Assembly (NCBI RefSeq): GCF_036997485.1
Contig: NZ_JAWLPU010000003.1
Span: 372,001-436,000, forward strand
DNA length: 64,000 nucleotides
DNA from: Brachyspira pilosicoli
GTDB taxonomy: Bacteria > Spirochaetota > Brachyspiria > Brachyspirales > Brachyspiraceae
Direction: 5' to 3'
Below are positions 52,871-62,351 of this stretch, piece after piece. The number at the start of each line of letters is the position of its first letter. Position 1 is the first letter of the stretch. The position numbers and the translations under genes were made by a program. The notes below the pieces were generated by a model. It was not told where the DNA came from and ran no database searches. It saw only the letters and a list, made by a program, of their open reading frames with translations.

Positions 52871-53452
52871 GTGGCTATAGAAGAAGAGAAACAAATTTTA
52901 AGAAAATCATTAAAGCTTATACGAAGTAAGTTAGACAGCAAGTTTATAGAGAGTAGAGCTGCAGCAATTACTGCTAAATTCTTTAGTATAGTGGATATAG
53001 ATAAATTTAGAGAAGTTTGTTTATATATAGATTTCGCAAATGAAGTTCCAACAAAAAATATTATAGAAAAACTGCTAAATAAAAATATTAAAGTGTCAGT
53101 GCCATATATAATAGATAATCATAATATGAAATTAAAATATATAGAAGATTATAATAAGGATATTAATTTTAATACAAGGTTTGGTAATGGAGAGCCTTTT
53201 TTATATTGCAAAGATTGTAATATAGAAGATATATCTATGTTTATAATACCAGCTTTAGCTTTTGATGAACATTGTAATAGAATAGGATTCGGAAGAGGCT
53301 ATTACGATAATATTTTGAAAGAAAATAAGAATGCTTTAAGAATAGGTCTTTCTTATGATTATCAAATTCTTCCTATACTGCCTAAAGATGATAATGATGA
53401 AATATTAGATATTATAATAAGTGAAAATAAAGTGATAACAGCGATATTTTAA
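52871..53452 (+). CDS. 5-formyltetrahydrofolate cyclo-ligase family protein
   Basis: This 193-residue cytoplasmic enzyme returns 5-formyl-THF to 5,10-methenyl-THF using ATP. Recognisable parts are the N-terminal KQILRKSLKLIRSKL, RFGNGEPF and the signature ALAFDEHCNRIGFGRGYYD, which binds ATP. The start is a GTG at 52871, 11 nt after the PilZ gene; there is no strong ribosome-binding site, so coupling to the gene before it is likely. It overlaps the convergent cheW by 4 nt. Confidence 0.88.
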   Translation: MAIEEEKQILRKSLKLIRSKLDSKFIESRAAAITAKFFSIVDIDKFREVCLYIDFANEVPTKNIIEKLLNKNIKVSVPYIIDNHNMKLKYIEDYNKDINFNTRFGNGEPFLYCKDCNIEDISMFIIPALAFDEHCNRIGFGRGYYDNILKENKNALRIGLSYDYQILPILPKDDNDEILDIIISENKVITAIF

Positions 53453-53958
53453 TTTTCTATATTTTCTTCCATATCGTCATCATCGCCGACTATTAGTTTT
53501 TCCAAGTCAAGAACGACTAATAATTTATCTTCTAATTTAGCTACACCTTTAATATATTTTTGACCTATTCCAGACAACATAGGAGGAGGAGGCTGTATAT
53601 TAGAAGTAGAAATAGATACTACTTTGGAGATTGCATCTATAATAATACCCATGTCTACATCATCTATTTTTACAATGATAATACCAGTATTCTTTTCACC
53701 TTCATTTTCCTCTAAGTTAAATCTCTTTTTTAGATCAACTATTGGTATAATATTTCCTCTAAGATTAATAACGCCTTCAACATAATCTGGTGCATTAGGT
53801 ATAAGCGTAATTTTTTCCATTTTAATAATTTCTTTAGCCTGCATAATGTCTATAGCATATTCATTATTACCTAATTTAAAAGTAACTAAGTTAATACTAT
53901 TTTCTACATCAACCTTATTTTCATTATTTTCAATAGGTTGTTGTTCTATTTCAGCCAT
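53449..53958 (-). CDS. cheW: Chemotaxis coupling protein CheW
   Basis: This is a cytoplasmic adaptor of about 169 residues that joins chemoreceptors to the CheA kinase. I place the start at 53958 (MAEIEQQPIEN), because GGAGG lies just before it, inside an upstream ATG's codons. The CheW fold is clear: LVTFKLGNNEYAIDIMQAKEIIKM, IPNAPDYVEGVINLRGNIIPIVDLKKRF and GKYIKGVAKLEDKLLVVLDLEKL-like endings. Asp/Glu-rich ends flank the domain. A sigma-28-type promoter is visible upstream. Confidence 0.93.
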   Translation of the reverse strand: MAEIEQQPIENNENKVDVENSINLVTFKLGNNEYAIDIMQAKEIIKMEKITLIPNAPDYVEGVINLRGNIIPIVDLKKRFNLEENEGEKNTGIIIVKIDDVDMGIIIDAISKVVSISTSNIQPPPPMLSGIGQKYIKGVAKLEDKLLVVLDLEKLIVGDDDDMEENIEN

Positions 53959-53994
53959 ATATAACGCCTCCATATAATTTTTGCAGTTATTAGA

Positions 53995-54021
53995 TTATCG
54001 GAAATATATTTGCAAAATTAA
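53995..54021 (-). promoter_or_regulatory. Sigma-28 (FliA)-type promoter of cheW
   Basis: On the minus strand TTAATTTT, 11 nt, TCCGATAA matches the FliA pattern TAAAGTTT-N11-GCCGATAA in 13 of 16 positions. Its start point would fall about 30 nt before the chosen cheW ATG. Confidence 0.6.
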
Positions 54022-54177
54022 TAAATATTGTTCTTATAATTAGTATTATATTTTATTATGTTTTTGTTAAAAAGTCAATGAATATGTACTTTGATATATG
54101 TTGGTATATATATTTTTTAGTAAAATATATTGTTTATAATTAGATTACTAAAAATAAACTAAAACTCATTTTCTAAA
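54022..54177. other. AT-rich divergent spacer between cheW and copA
   Basis: The cheW-copA spacer is 339 bp in all. Between the cheW promoter and the copA promoter region I see no gene, repeat or further regulatory site. Confidence 0.5.
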
Positions 54178-54225
54178 TATACCCCCGTACACCATACTTG
54201 AATTTTATTAAAAATATATTATAAT
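54178..54225 (+). promoter_or_regulatory. copA promoter with upstream C-tract
   Basis: TTGAAT (54198-54203) and TATAAT (54220-54225) are 16 nt apart. Just upstream is ATACCCCCGTAC, which resembles half of a CsoR-type copper operator. That assignment is weak because the second half is absent. Confidence 0.45.
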
Positions 54226-54297
54226 AATAATATTGTTAGATTATTGTAACATTTTATAAAAAATAGTAAAATACGTTTTATATAGGGGTTTATATAT

Positions 54298-56574
54298 ATG
54301 AAAATGACTTTAAAAATAGGAGGCATGCACTGTGCTGCATGTTCAAGGGCAGTAGAGAGAGCATTAAAAAAAACAGAAGGCATTGAAGAAGCCAATGTTA
54401 ATATAGCTACTGAAAAAGCAGTGTTTAATTATGATGAAAAGAAGATTAAATATGATGATATAGTTAATGTTATTGTAAAAGCAGGATATCAAGTTTTGGG
54501 CAAAGAGGAAGACCCTGCAGTTGTAAAGGCAAGAGAGATAAAAGAGCAGAAAATAAGGCTTATAGTATCAGCAATATTTTCCATACCTTTGTTTTATATA
54601 TCAATGGCACCTATGGTAAGTTTAGTTAAATTTCCAATACCTAGTTTTTTGGTGCATCATTTAAATCCTCAAGTTTTTTCTATAGTTGCAATATTTTTAT
54701 GCGTACCTGTTATGATATCAGGATATAAATTTTACACATTAGGTTTTCCTGCGCTTTTCAGAGGAAGCCCTAATATGGATTCGCTTGTGGCAATAGGAAC
54801 TACTGCAGCATTCAGTTATAGTATTTATTCTACTGTTTTGGCATTTATAGGACTTAATCCTCATGGAGATAATCTTTACTATGAATCAGCTGCTGTTATA
54901 ATTACATTAGTACAATTTGGTAAATATTTAGAAGCAAGAAGCAAAGGAAAGACAGGAGAGGCAATAAAAAAACTTATGGGGCTTCAGCCTAAAACTGCCA
55001 CTATAATAAAAGACGGAGAAGAGAAAGAGATAAAAATTGCAGATGTAAAAGTTGATGATATAGTGTTAGTTCGTCCGGGTGAAAAAATTCCTGTTGACGG
55101 AGAAATAATAGAAGGATACAGCAGTGTTGATGAATCTATGCTTACAGGGGAGAGCATACCTGTTGAAAAAAGTGTTGGAGATAAAGTAGTTGGTGCTTCT
55201 ATAAATAAAACAGGAAGTTTCAAATTTAAAGCTCAAAAGGTAGGAGCTGATACTGCATTAGCACAGATTATAAAACTTGTGGAAGATGCTCAGGGTTCAA
55301 AAGCTCCAATAGCACATATTGCAGATGTTGTTTCTTCATACTTTGTACCTGCAGTAATAACTATAGCTTTGATATCAGGGATAATTTGGTTTATAGCTCT
55401 TCATAATTTCGTATTCTCTTTAACAGTATTTGTATCGGTACTTGTTATAGCTTGTCCTTGTGCTTTAGGGCTTGCTACACCTACTGCAATAATGGTTGGT
55501 ACTGGAAAAGGTGCTGAGCTTGGAATACTTTTTAAAAATGCTGAAGCTTTAGAAGTTTCAGGTAAAATAAATGCAGTAATGTTCGATAAGACAGGCACTC
55601 TTACAGAGGGAAAGCCTTATGTTACTGACATTATTTCTGATGATAAAGATAAACTTCTTTTAATAGCGGCAAGTGCTGAAAATGGAAGCGAACACCCTTT
55701 AGGTGAGGCAATAGTGAGAGAAGCAAAAGAAAAAAATATAAAACTACTTAATATAGAAAATTTTAAAGCTATAGCTGGTTTCGGTATAGAAGTATTTATT
55801 GATAATAAAAAAGTTTTAATGGGTAATGACAAACTCATGAATAAAAAAAATATCAATATAGAAAATTATAATTCATATATGGATAAACTTTCAAAAGAAG
55901 GTAAGACTCCTATGTATGTTGCTTATGATAATAAACTTTTAGGAATAATTGCATGTGCTGATAAATTAAAAAAAGAAAGCATTGAGGCAATAAATAGACT
56001 TCATAAACTTGGAATAAAAACTGCAATGATAACAGGCGACAATAAAAACACAGCTAACTCAGTTGCAAAAGAAGCAGGTATCGATATTGTATTTGCAGAA
56101 GTACTTCCAGAAGAAAAATCTAATGAAGTAAAAAAACTTCAAGAACAAGGTTCTACTGTTGCTATGGTAGGCGATGGTATAAATGATGCCCCTGCCCTAA
56201 CCCAAGCGAATGTTGGAATAGCTATTGGAAGCGGTACTGATGTTGCAATTGAGAGTGCTGATATAGTATTAGTAAAATCAAACACTAACGATGTTGTGAC
56301 TGCCATAGAATTGAGCAAAGCTACTATGAGAGATATAAAACAAAATCTATTCTGGGCCTTTTGCTACAATGTAATAGGTATACCAATTGCAGCAGGAGTT
56401 TTGCATGTATTTAGAGAGCCTTTAATAGCTTCTTCTATAGGAGGATTTTTAACTGCTATTATGGGTAAGGATTTGCTTTTAAATCCTATATTTGCTGCTC
56501 TTGCTATGAGTTTAAGTTCTGTTTCTGTTGTTACTAATGCTTTGAGATTAAACTTTTTTAAACCAAGTAAATAA
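54298..56574 (+). CDS. copA: Cu+-exporting P1B-type ATPase
   Basis: This 758-residue inner-membrane pump exports monovalent copper using ATP. It has one N-terminal heavy-metal domain with GMHCAACS (Cys 12 and Cys 15), then eight TM segments expected for P1B ATPases. The TGES actuator motif, the membrane CPC at residues 386-388, the phosphorylation motif DKTGT at Asp 430, a SEHPLGEAI nucleotide-binding motif, and GDGINDAP from Gly 625 are all intact. CPC with these features points to Cu+ (possibly Ag+). It stands alone, with no chaperone or repressor gene next to it. Confidence 0.96.
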   Translation: MKMTLKIGGMHCAACSRAVERALKKTEGIEEANVNIATEKAVFNYDEKKIKYDDIVNVIVKAGYQVLGKEEDPAVVKAREIKEQKIRLIVSAIFSIPLFYISMAPMVSLVKFPIPSFLVHHLNPQVFSIVAIFLCVPVMISGYKFYTLGFPALFRGSPNMDSLVAIGTTAAFSYSIYSTVLAFIGLNPHGDNLYYESAAVIITLVQFGKYLEARSKGKTGEAIKKLMGLQPKTATIIKDGEEKEIKIADVKVDDIVLVRPGEKIPVDGEIIEGYSSVDESMLTGESIPVEKSVGDKVVGASINKTGSFKFKAQKVGADTALAQIIKLVEDAQGSKAPIAHIADVVSSYFVPAVITIALISGIIWFIALHNFVFSLTVFVSVLVIACPCALGLATPTAIMVGTGKGAELGILFKNAEALEVSGKINAVMFDKTGTLTEGKPYVTDIISDDKDKLLLIAASAENGSEHPLGEAIVREAKEKNIKLLNIENFKAIAGFGIEVFIDNKKVLMGNDKLMNKKNINIENYNSYMDKLSKEGKTPMYVAYDNKLLGIIACADKLKKESIEAINRLHKLGIKTAMITGDNKNTANSVAKEAGIDIVFAEVLPEEKSNEVKKLQEQGSTVAMVGDGINDAPALTQANVGIAIGSGTDVAIESADIVLVKSNTNDVVTAIELSKATMRDIKQNLFWAFCYNVIGIPIAAGVLHVFREPLIASSIGGFLTAIMGKDLLLNPIFAALAMSLSSVSVVTNALRLNFFKPSK

Positions 56575-56621
56575 CTTTATTTTTTTAATATATTTAATTT
56601 TTTATTCATACTTTACTCCAA

Positions 56622-56668
56622 AATCTATGTAGGTTAAAATTAATTTTAATTTACATAGATTATTTTTT
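56622..56668 (+). terminator. Terminator after copA
   Basis: AATCTATGTA pairs with TACATAGATT across a loop that can itself fold (TTAAAATTAATTTTAA), and T-rich sequence follows. Confidence 0.75.
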
Positions 56669-57109
56669 TATAATTTTGAACGCACACAGTGTGAAGCCAA
56701 TAAATAATAATAAATTATTATTAAAATTTTTCTAAAAAATCAAATTTTGTTTACCGTGCGTTAATTGACGTGCAAATTTAATTAATACTTGGGCGGGTGC
56801 TATAATTTATAATTTAGCATTAAAATAAATTAAAATCATAGTTTGAAATTAATCAGAAAATATAAAAAAGGGCGGGTATGTAAATAAAATTTATTTTTTA
56901 TCTATATCAAAATAAATAAAAACATATTCATCATAAATTAATATAATAAGCATAATTTTTTATATAAAATTTATTAAAAAAACAAATTATAAGAAACTTT
57001 TAATCATTCAATTCGTCTAATAAAGTAAATAGCATGCTATATTATCTCAATAAAAAATTACTTTGTAACTTACAAATTAACTAATTTTGTAATAGGAGGT
57101 AAATTATAG
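56669..57109. other. Intergenic region with short GC-rich motifs
   Basis: This spacer of about 440 bp holds no credible gene. It contains ACGCAC (56680-56685) and GTGCGT (56756-56761) as an inverted pair, the palindrome CACACAGTGTG (56683-56693), and two direct GGGCGGGT boxes at 56791-56798 and 56870-56877, 79 nt apart. These are conspicuous in otherwise AT-rich sequence. AGGAGG precedes the next gene. Confidence 0.5.
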
Positions 57110-57763
57110 ATGAAAAATATAATTAAAATATTTATAGATATAATAATGACAGTTCTTTTTTTCATTTTATTAGCATATAATCTAACAGGCCGTACCATAC
57201 ATGAATATTTAGGATTTTTGATTTTTGCATTTTTCATACTTCATCATATATTAAACTTTAATTGGTGCAAAAATCTATTTAAGGGCAAATATAATTTAAC
57301 CAGATCATTTAATACATTTATAAATTTTATGCTTTTTATATGTATGCTTGGGTTAATTATAACTGGTGTATTATTTAATAAAGATATAGTAGAATTTTTT
57401 AATCTTAGCAGTATCAAGGTAGTTAATAAAAAACTACATGTAATTTGCAGCTACTGGGGATTTATATTTATGTCTGCACATTTAGGAATGCATTGGGGTA
57501 TATTTATAAATATGAGTAAAAAATTTATAAATATAAAAAAACAAATATGCATAACAATCGCTTTATTAATAGCTATATATGGAATAGTTTCATTTATAAA
57601 AAGAGATTTACTCAATGTAATGCTTTTAATTACAAAGCTTACTAATTATGATGAGCCAGCTATGTTTTTCTTTATGGACCATATTGCTATAATGGGGCTG
57701 TTTATATTTATTACTTATTATTTACACATATTAAGCAACAAATTAAATAAAACTGAGCATTAA
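57110..57763 (+). CDS. DUF4405 cytochrome b-like membrane protein
   Basis: This 217-residue protein has about five to six TM helices. Histidines that could bind haem lie in TIHEYLGFLIFAFFILHHILNFNW and KLHVICSYWGFIFMSAHLGMHW, the typical spacing of DUF4405 proteins, which resemble cytochrome b subunits. The partner protein that such a subunit would accompany is not next to it. AGGAGG is 9 nt ahead of the ATG. It may act in electron transfer at the inner membrane; the donor and acceptor are unknown. Confidence 0.8.
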   Translation: MKNIIKIFIDIIMTVLFFILLAYNLTGRTIHEYLGFLIFAFFILHHILNFNWCKNLFKGKYNLTRSFNTFINFMLFICMLGLIITGVLFNKDIVEFFNLSSIKVVNKKLHVICSYWGFIFMSAHLGMHWGIFINMSKKFINIKKQICITIALLIAIYGIVSFIKRDLLNVMLLITKLTNYDEPAMFFFMDHIAIMGLFIFITYYLHILSNKLNKTEH

Positions 57764-57885
57764 TGGTTCAAAGATAAAGTAAATAGTGTTATTAAATTAA
57801 TTTATGGAGTTTTTCATGGATTTCTATATTTTCTGGCATTTACTATGAGTTTTATTTTTGAAAATGCATTAACAGTTAATTATTT

Positions 57886-57915
57886 AAACCGCTATAAATA
57901 TTTTTATGGCGGTTT
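57886..57915. terminator. Hairpin between convergent genes
   Basis: AAACCGCTATAAA pairs with TTTATGGCGGTTT (one wobble). Flanking T-runs are modest on both strands. Confidence 0.55.
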
Positions 57916-57923
57916 ATTATATA

Positions 57924-59819
57924 TTAAAAATTAAAATTATTCTTTTTGTTTAATACTTGTCTCAATCCTTCTTTAGCTTGACTATCTCCTCCATTATAAT
58001 TTAAAGCATTTCTATAACTTTCTTCAGCATTGTCCAATTCATTTAATCTAAAATAGCATTTACCTAAAGCTAAATTAATATCAAACATTTCTTTTTTATC
58101 TTCTGCTATAGACAAAGCTTCACTATAAGCATATATAGCATCATTATATTGAAGCCTTCTATAACAATAATTACCATAAAGCATATAATTTTCTACTTTA
58201 GGAGACATTTCTACAAGTGCCCTATAATATAAGCTTGCTTCATTATATGAGCGAATTTCTTCCATCATTGTAGCCAAAGTTTTCCAAGCAGTTTCCCTTA
58301 TAAATGTAGTGTTATTTTCATCATTGGCTGCTACTAATAAAGATTCATTTGCTTTTTTGTATTCTCTATTTTTATAGTATAGCATACCAGCTCTATACAA
58401 ACTTTCTCTGTCATCTGGGTATTTTGATAATGTGTAATTATAATAATTTAAAGCCTCGTTGTAATTACCTATGCTTTCATAATATATAGCTAAAGTCCTG
58501 CTAGGAAAAGCGTTTCCCACAGATTCTTTTATTGAGTTTTCAAGTAATTTAATTCCTCTGTCTGAGTTTCCATAATATAATTCTAATTCTCCTAATCTTG
58601 GTTTAAATATTGCTTTATTAGTTTCTATAGTATATATCTCTTTATAATATTTCAATGAAGTTGTAAATGCTTTTTGCCTATAAGTAATATCTCCGAGTCT
58701 TTCTAAAGCTGTTTTATATAAATCATCTTTTTTATCCAACATAATTATCTTTTTATAATTATCTTCAGCCTCTTCTAAATGATTTCCCTTATAGTAGGCA
58801 TTTGCAAGTAGCCCTATAGCCTCATAGGCATTAGTATAATTTTTTATTTTAGATAGTCTGTAATAATATTTTATAGCCTTATCATAATCATTTTCTTCTT
58901 CGTATAAATTTCCCAAAGCTATAATAGTATCAATATCATTAGGATTCTGATTTAATATCTGCTCATATACTTTTTTAATAGAATCATAATCTTCAACTTG
59001 TTCATATACTTTTACTAATCTTTTTACCGATTCTACCTGTGTTTTTGAATTAGCCAAACTTTTCAAATACATTTCTATAGCACTGTCTGTATCTCCTGCT
59101 ATAACATATATATCCCCAAGAACATTAGCAGCCATATCAGCATATTCATTATTGCTTTTTCTTACTAATTTACTTAAAGTATCATAAGCTAAGCTTTGCA
59201 TTCCTTCATTCAAAGCTATTATGCCAACATTAAACATGGCCTCGTCATTCTCTTCAAGCTTGAGTACTCTTTCATAATACCCTTTAGCTAAGCGAGGTAA
59301 ATCCCTATCCATATAAAATTTACCTATAGTAAGTAGGGTAGGTACGTAATTTGAATTAATAGATAATGCCTCTTCTAAAGTTACTAAAGCATCATCATAC
59401 ATCTCCATATTTAAATATGTTATTCCTATATTATGTTTTAATTCTTCGTCAAAATATAAAGAATTACTTACAGAACTAAATATCCTTAAAGCTTCTTCGT
59501 AATTTTCTGTATCATTATATATTTTGCCTAATAAAATATTTGCTTCATATTCTTTTTTTGGATCTATAGTTGTTGCTATTTCTTTTTTTAATATTGATTT
59601 TGCTTTATTATAATCTTTTTTTCTATAATATTCTTGAGCTAAGGTATATTCATCTACTATTCTTGGATTTAATTTTATTTTGCCTTGGTTAATTGCTACA
59701 TTTAAAGATATTATAGAAATTAAGCCTAATGCTCCTATAGACAATATAAATACAAAGATTCGTATACTTTGAAGTTTTTTTTCAATTTTTTTATTGTATA
59801 TCTTCTTCTTGTATTGCAT
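57924..59819 (-). CDS. TPR-repeat membrane-anchored protein
   Basis: This 631-residue protein has a Lys-rich start (MQYKKKIYNKKIEKKLQ), one TM segment (IFVFILSIGALGLISIISLNV), then about fifteen TPR units through to the end. Examples are YTLAQEYYRKKDYNKAKSIL, LKHNIGITYLNMEMYDDALVTLEEAL and MLYGNYCYRRLQYNDAIYAYSEAL. The TPR region is predicted to face the periplasm. Its first 29 nt overlap the 3' end of nusB, so it is translated from the same message. No enzymatic domain is seen; a scaffold role is inferred. Confidence 0.8.
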   Translation of the reverse strand: MQYKKKIYNKKIEKKLQSIRIFVFILSIGALGLISIISLNVAINQGKIKLNPRIVDEYTLAQEYYRKKDYNKAKSILKKEIATTIDPKKEYEANILLGKIYNDTENYEEALRIFSSVSNSLYFDEELKHNIGITYLNMEMYDDALVTLEEALSINSNYVPTLLTIGKFYMDRDLPRLAKGYYERVLKLEENDEAMFNVGIIALNEGMQSLAYDTLSKLVRKSNNEYADMAANVLGDIYVIAGDTDSAIEMYLKSLANSKTQVESVKRLVKVYEQVEDYDSIKKVYEQILNQNPNDIDTIIALGNLYEEENDYDKAIKYYYRLSKIKNYTNAYEAIGLLANAYYKGNHLEEAEDNYKKIIMLDKKDDLYKTALERLGDITYRQKAFTTSLKYYKEIYTIETNKAIFKPRLGELELYYGNSDRGIKLLENSIKESVGNAFPSRTLAIYYESIGNYNEALNYYNYTLSKYPDDRESLYRAGMLYYKNREYKKANESLLVAANDENNTTFIRETAWKTLATMMEEIRSYNEASLYYRALVEMSPKVENYMLYGNYCYRRLQYNDAIYAYSEALSIAEDKKEMFDINLALGKCYFRLNELDNAEESYRNALNYNGGDSQAKEGLRQVLNKKNNFNF

Positions 59820-60318
59820 CTAAAATCCCATTAACAAATTTATAAGAATCTTTATCACCAAATATTTTAGCTATTTCTACAGCCTCATCTATTATCACAG
59901 ATTTTGGTATATCTTTTAAATATATAAGCGAATATATAGACATTCTTATTATAGATTTATCTACATACTGTATTCTTGAAATATTCCAGTTTTTAGAATA
60001 TTTTTCTATAATACTGTCTATTTTTTGTAAATTGTTTATAGTGCCTTCAACAAGCTCTTTAGTAAAACTATTATTAGCTGCTTTTTTATCATCATATTCA
60101 AAATTTAAAAGTTCATTTATACTTACTTTTTTCTCATTTATTTCATAAGAATACAAAGCCATAACCGCATATATTCTTGCCTGTCTTCTTGTTCCATATT
60201 TTGATAAATCTAAATCTTTTATTTTTTCTTTAGATTTTACAATCACTTTTTTCTTGATAGCTTTTTTAGGTGCTTCAGCATTTACTTCTTCATTATTATT
60301 GTTTATTTCTTCAGACAT
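59791..60318 (-). CDS. nusB: Transcription antitermination factor NusB
   Basis: This 175-residue RNA-binding protein forms the antitermination complex with NusE (S10) for rRNA transcription. A Lys/Glu-rich N-terminal extension of about 40 residues comes first. Then follows the NusB helical bundle: ARIYAVMALYSYEIN, FTKELVEGTINNLQKIDSIIEKYSKNWNISRI, DKSIIRMSIYSLIYLKDIPKSVIIDEAVEIAKIFGDKDSYKFVNGILD. The extension is unusual. Its leader carries GCCGAAAAT, also seen upstream of two other genes. It overlaps the TPR gene after it. Confidence 0.95.
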   Translation of the reverse strand: MSEEINNNNEEVNAEAPKKAIKKKVIVKSKEKIKDLDLSKYGTRRQARIYAVMALYSYEINEKKVSINELLNFEYDDKKAANNSFTKELVEGTINNLQKIDSIIEKYSKNWNISRIQYVDKSIIRMSIYSLIYLKDIPKSVIIDEAVEIAKIFGDKDSYKFVNGILDAIQEEDIQ

Positions 60319-60544
60319 ACATTTCCCAGCAAAAAATTAGTTTTCTGTAATTATTTTCGGCAATGATATGCTTAAAAAATAATTACAAATTGTATTTTTA
60401 TATATATAATATTAATAAATATTTATAAAATTAGTAGCAGAATTTTTAATTATTTTTTACAGTAAAAACTTAGAAACATTTAAATATTTTTATATTAATA
60501 GCTTATTTCTAATTATGCAAAAATACAAATGAGAATAAAAAATA
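60319..60544. other. Spacer upstream of nusB
   Basis: This AT-rich spacer between rpoD and nusB holds the nusB ribosome-binding site (GGGAAATG) and a GCCGAAAAT motif at 60361-60353. No gene seen. Confidence 0.5.
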
Positions 60545-60576
60545 AAGGGAGATGTTTATAATAACAAGCTCCCTTT
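60545..60576 (-). terminator. Terminator after rpoD
   Basis: On the minus strand AAGGGAGC and the complementary CTCCCTT arm form a hairpin, followed by a T-rich run (TTTATTTTTTATT). Confidence 0.7.
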
Positions 60577-60587
60577 TAATTTTTATA

Positions 60588-62351
60588 TTAAGAATCTAAG
60601 AACTCTTTTAATTCTTTCTTTTTGGAAGTGGCTCTTAATCTTCTTATTGCCTTAGCCTCAATCTGTCTTATACGTTCTCTTGTAACTTTAAATACATATC
60701 CAACTTCTTCTAAAGTGTGGTTATACCCGTCATCTAAGCCGTAACGCATTCTAATAACTTTCTGCTCTCTTTCAGGTAAATTATCAAGCAAAGAATCTAT
60801 ATGTTTTCTTAATATTTTAAAAGTAGTGATATTTTGAGGGCTTTCAAACTCTTTATCTTCAATAAGCTCTCCAAGTATTGTATCTTCTTCATCGCCAATA
60901 GGAGCATTCAAAGATACAGGATCTTTTGCAACATTTCTTACACTTTTTACCCTGCTTTCAGGCCAGCTTAAAGCTCTTGCTATTTCCTGTATAGAAGGCT
61001 CTCTTCCATATTGCTGCATATACTGCCTTAAAACTCTTGTTACTTTATTTATTTGTTCTATCATATGGACAGGTACTCTTATAGTTCTTGCCTGATCGCT
61101 TATAGAACGAGTGATAGCCTGACGAATCCACCAAGTTGCATAAGTTGAAAATTTGTATCCTTTTTTATACTCAAATTTATCAACTGCCTTAATAAGACCA
61201 ATATTTCCTTCCTGTACTAAATCAAAGAAATGAAGTCCCCTGTTAGTGTATTTTTTAGCTATAGATATAACAAGCCTTAAATTAGCCTTAACAATATGGT
61301 CTTTTGCCTGAGCAATTTTTCGTCTTGAAGAATCAATTTTTCTTACCCATTCAACTAAAGTTTCTTTATCTGTACGAACCTCATCATAAATATCAGCCAT
61401 ACGAACTTGAGAATTATGGAAACTTGTTAATACTGCTTTTATAGCTTCCGGAGTAATATTAAACTCATCAACAAGTCTAGTATATATCTTTTTGCTTCCG
61501 CTTTCAATTTCATTGTAGTAATTTTCAAAATCACTTATCTCTTTACCGTATCTCTTTTCTAATTTTTCAAAATACTCTTCTATCTGATTGATTCTATGCA
61601 AATAAAACTTTAACTTCTCTGCAATTCTATCGATTTCCATTCTATTAAGCTTTACTTTGCTTAGCAGTTTTACTATATTTTCTTTTATCTCATTTTGCTC
61701 ATTTGTAAGAGTTTTTTTAGTTTTTTGTGTAGTTGCTTTTTTTATTCTCTTATCTAAAGCTAAGTATTTTTCTGCTAAATCAACATATTCTTTTTCAAAG
61801 TTTTTATATTTTCTCTCTAATTTTCTTTTTTCTTGTGTTGAAACATTATATATTCTTGGCGGTTCTAATATCTCATGTATAGATACCTTACCGCTATGCA
61901 CACATTTTATAGTGTTTAAAACCTCTCCAACAACTAAATGAGTGTTTAATATAATGGACTCTATTTCAGATTCTCCCAGTTCTATCTTTTTAGAATACTC
62001 CACTTCATCATCATGTGTAAGCAAATCAACTTTACCTATCTCTTTAAGATAAAGTCTTATAGGGTCATCATTGTTTCCAACTTTATCTTCTACATGTATG
62101 AATCTTGCAGCATCATCAATTTTATTTTGATTTTTAGAAAGACTTTCAAACTCTCTCTTGTCTTCGACAATAGCAATCTTTCTTGTACTTAATAATTGAA
62201 AAAGTATATCCATTACATCAGTATCCATATTGTCTATGGCAGCATTAATCTCTTTGAATGTAAGATATTTGTTAGCGTTTCCTTTTTCAAGCAATTTTCT
62301 AATTTTTTCATTATTTTTAATTAGAAGATCGCAATCCTCTTCAATCATCAT
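60588..62351 (-). CDS. rpoD: RNA polymerase primary sigma factor RpoD
   Basis: This is a sigma factor of about 587 residues. The most plausible starts are the ATGs at 62351 and 62348, both behind AAGGAAG. Region 1.2 is [29 protein letters not shown]. Region 2 carries [65 protein letters not shown]. Region 3 follows ([13 protein letters not shown]), and region 4 has [49 protein letters not shown]. It directs transcription from -10/-35 promoters like those described here. It overlaps the end of dnaG, as in the macromolecular-synthesis operon of other bacteria. Confidence 0.97.
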   Translation of the reverse strand: MMIEEDCDLLIKNNEKIRKLLEKGNANKYLTFKEINAAIDNMDTDVMDILFQLLSTRKIAIVEDKREFESLSKNQNKIDDAARFIHVEDKVGNNDDPIRLYLKEIGKVDLLTHDDEVEYSKKIELGESEIESIILNTHLVVGEVLNTIKCVHSGKVSIHEILEPPRIYNVSTQEKRKLERKYKNFEKEYVDLAEKYLALDKRIKKATTQKTKKTLTNEQNEIKENIVKLLSKVKLNRMEIDRIAEKLKFYLHRINQIEEYFEKLEKRYGKEISDFENYYNEIESGSKKIYTRLVDEFNITPEAIKAVLTSFHNSQVRMADIYDEVRTDKETLVEWVRKIDSSRRKIAQAKDHIVKANLRLVISIAKKYTNRGLHFFDLVQEGNIGLIKAVDKFEYKKGYKFSTYATWWIRQAITRSISDQARTIRVPVHMIEQINKVTRVLRQYMQQYGREPSIQEIARALSWPESRVKSVRNVAKDPVSLNAPIGDEEDTILGELIEDKEFESPQNITTFKILRKHIDSLLDNLPEREQKVIRMRYGLDDGYNHTLEEVGYVFKVTRERIRQIEAKAIRRLRATSKKKELKEFLDS

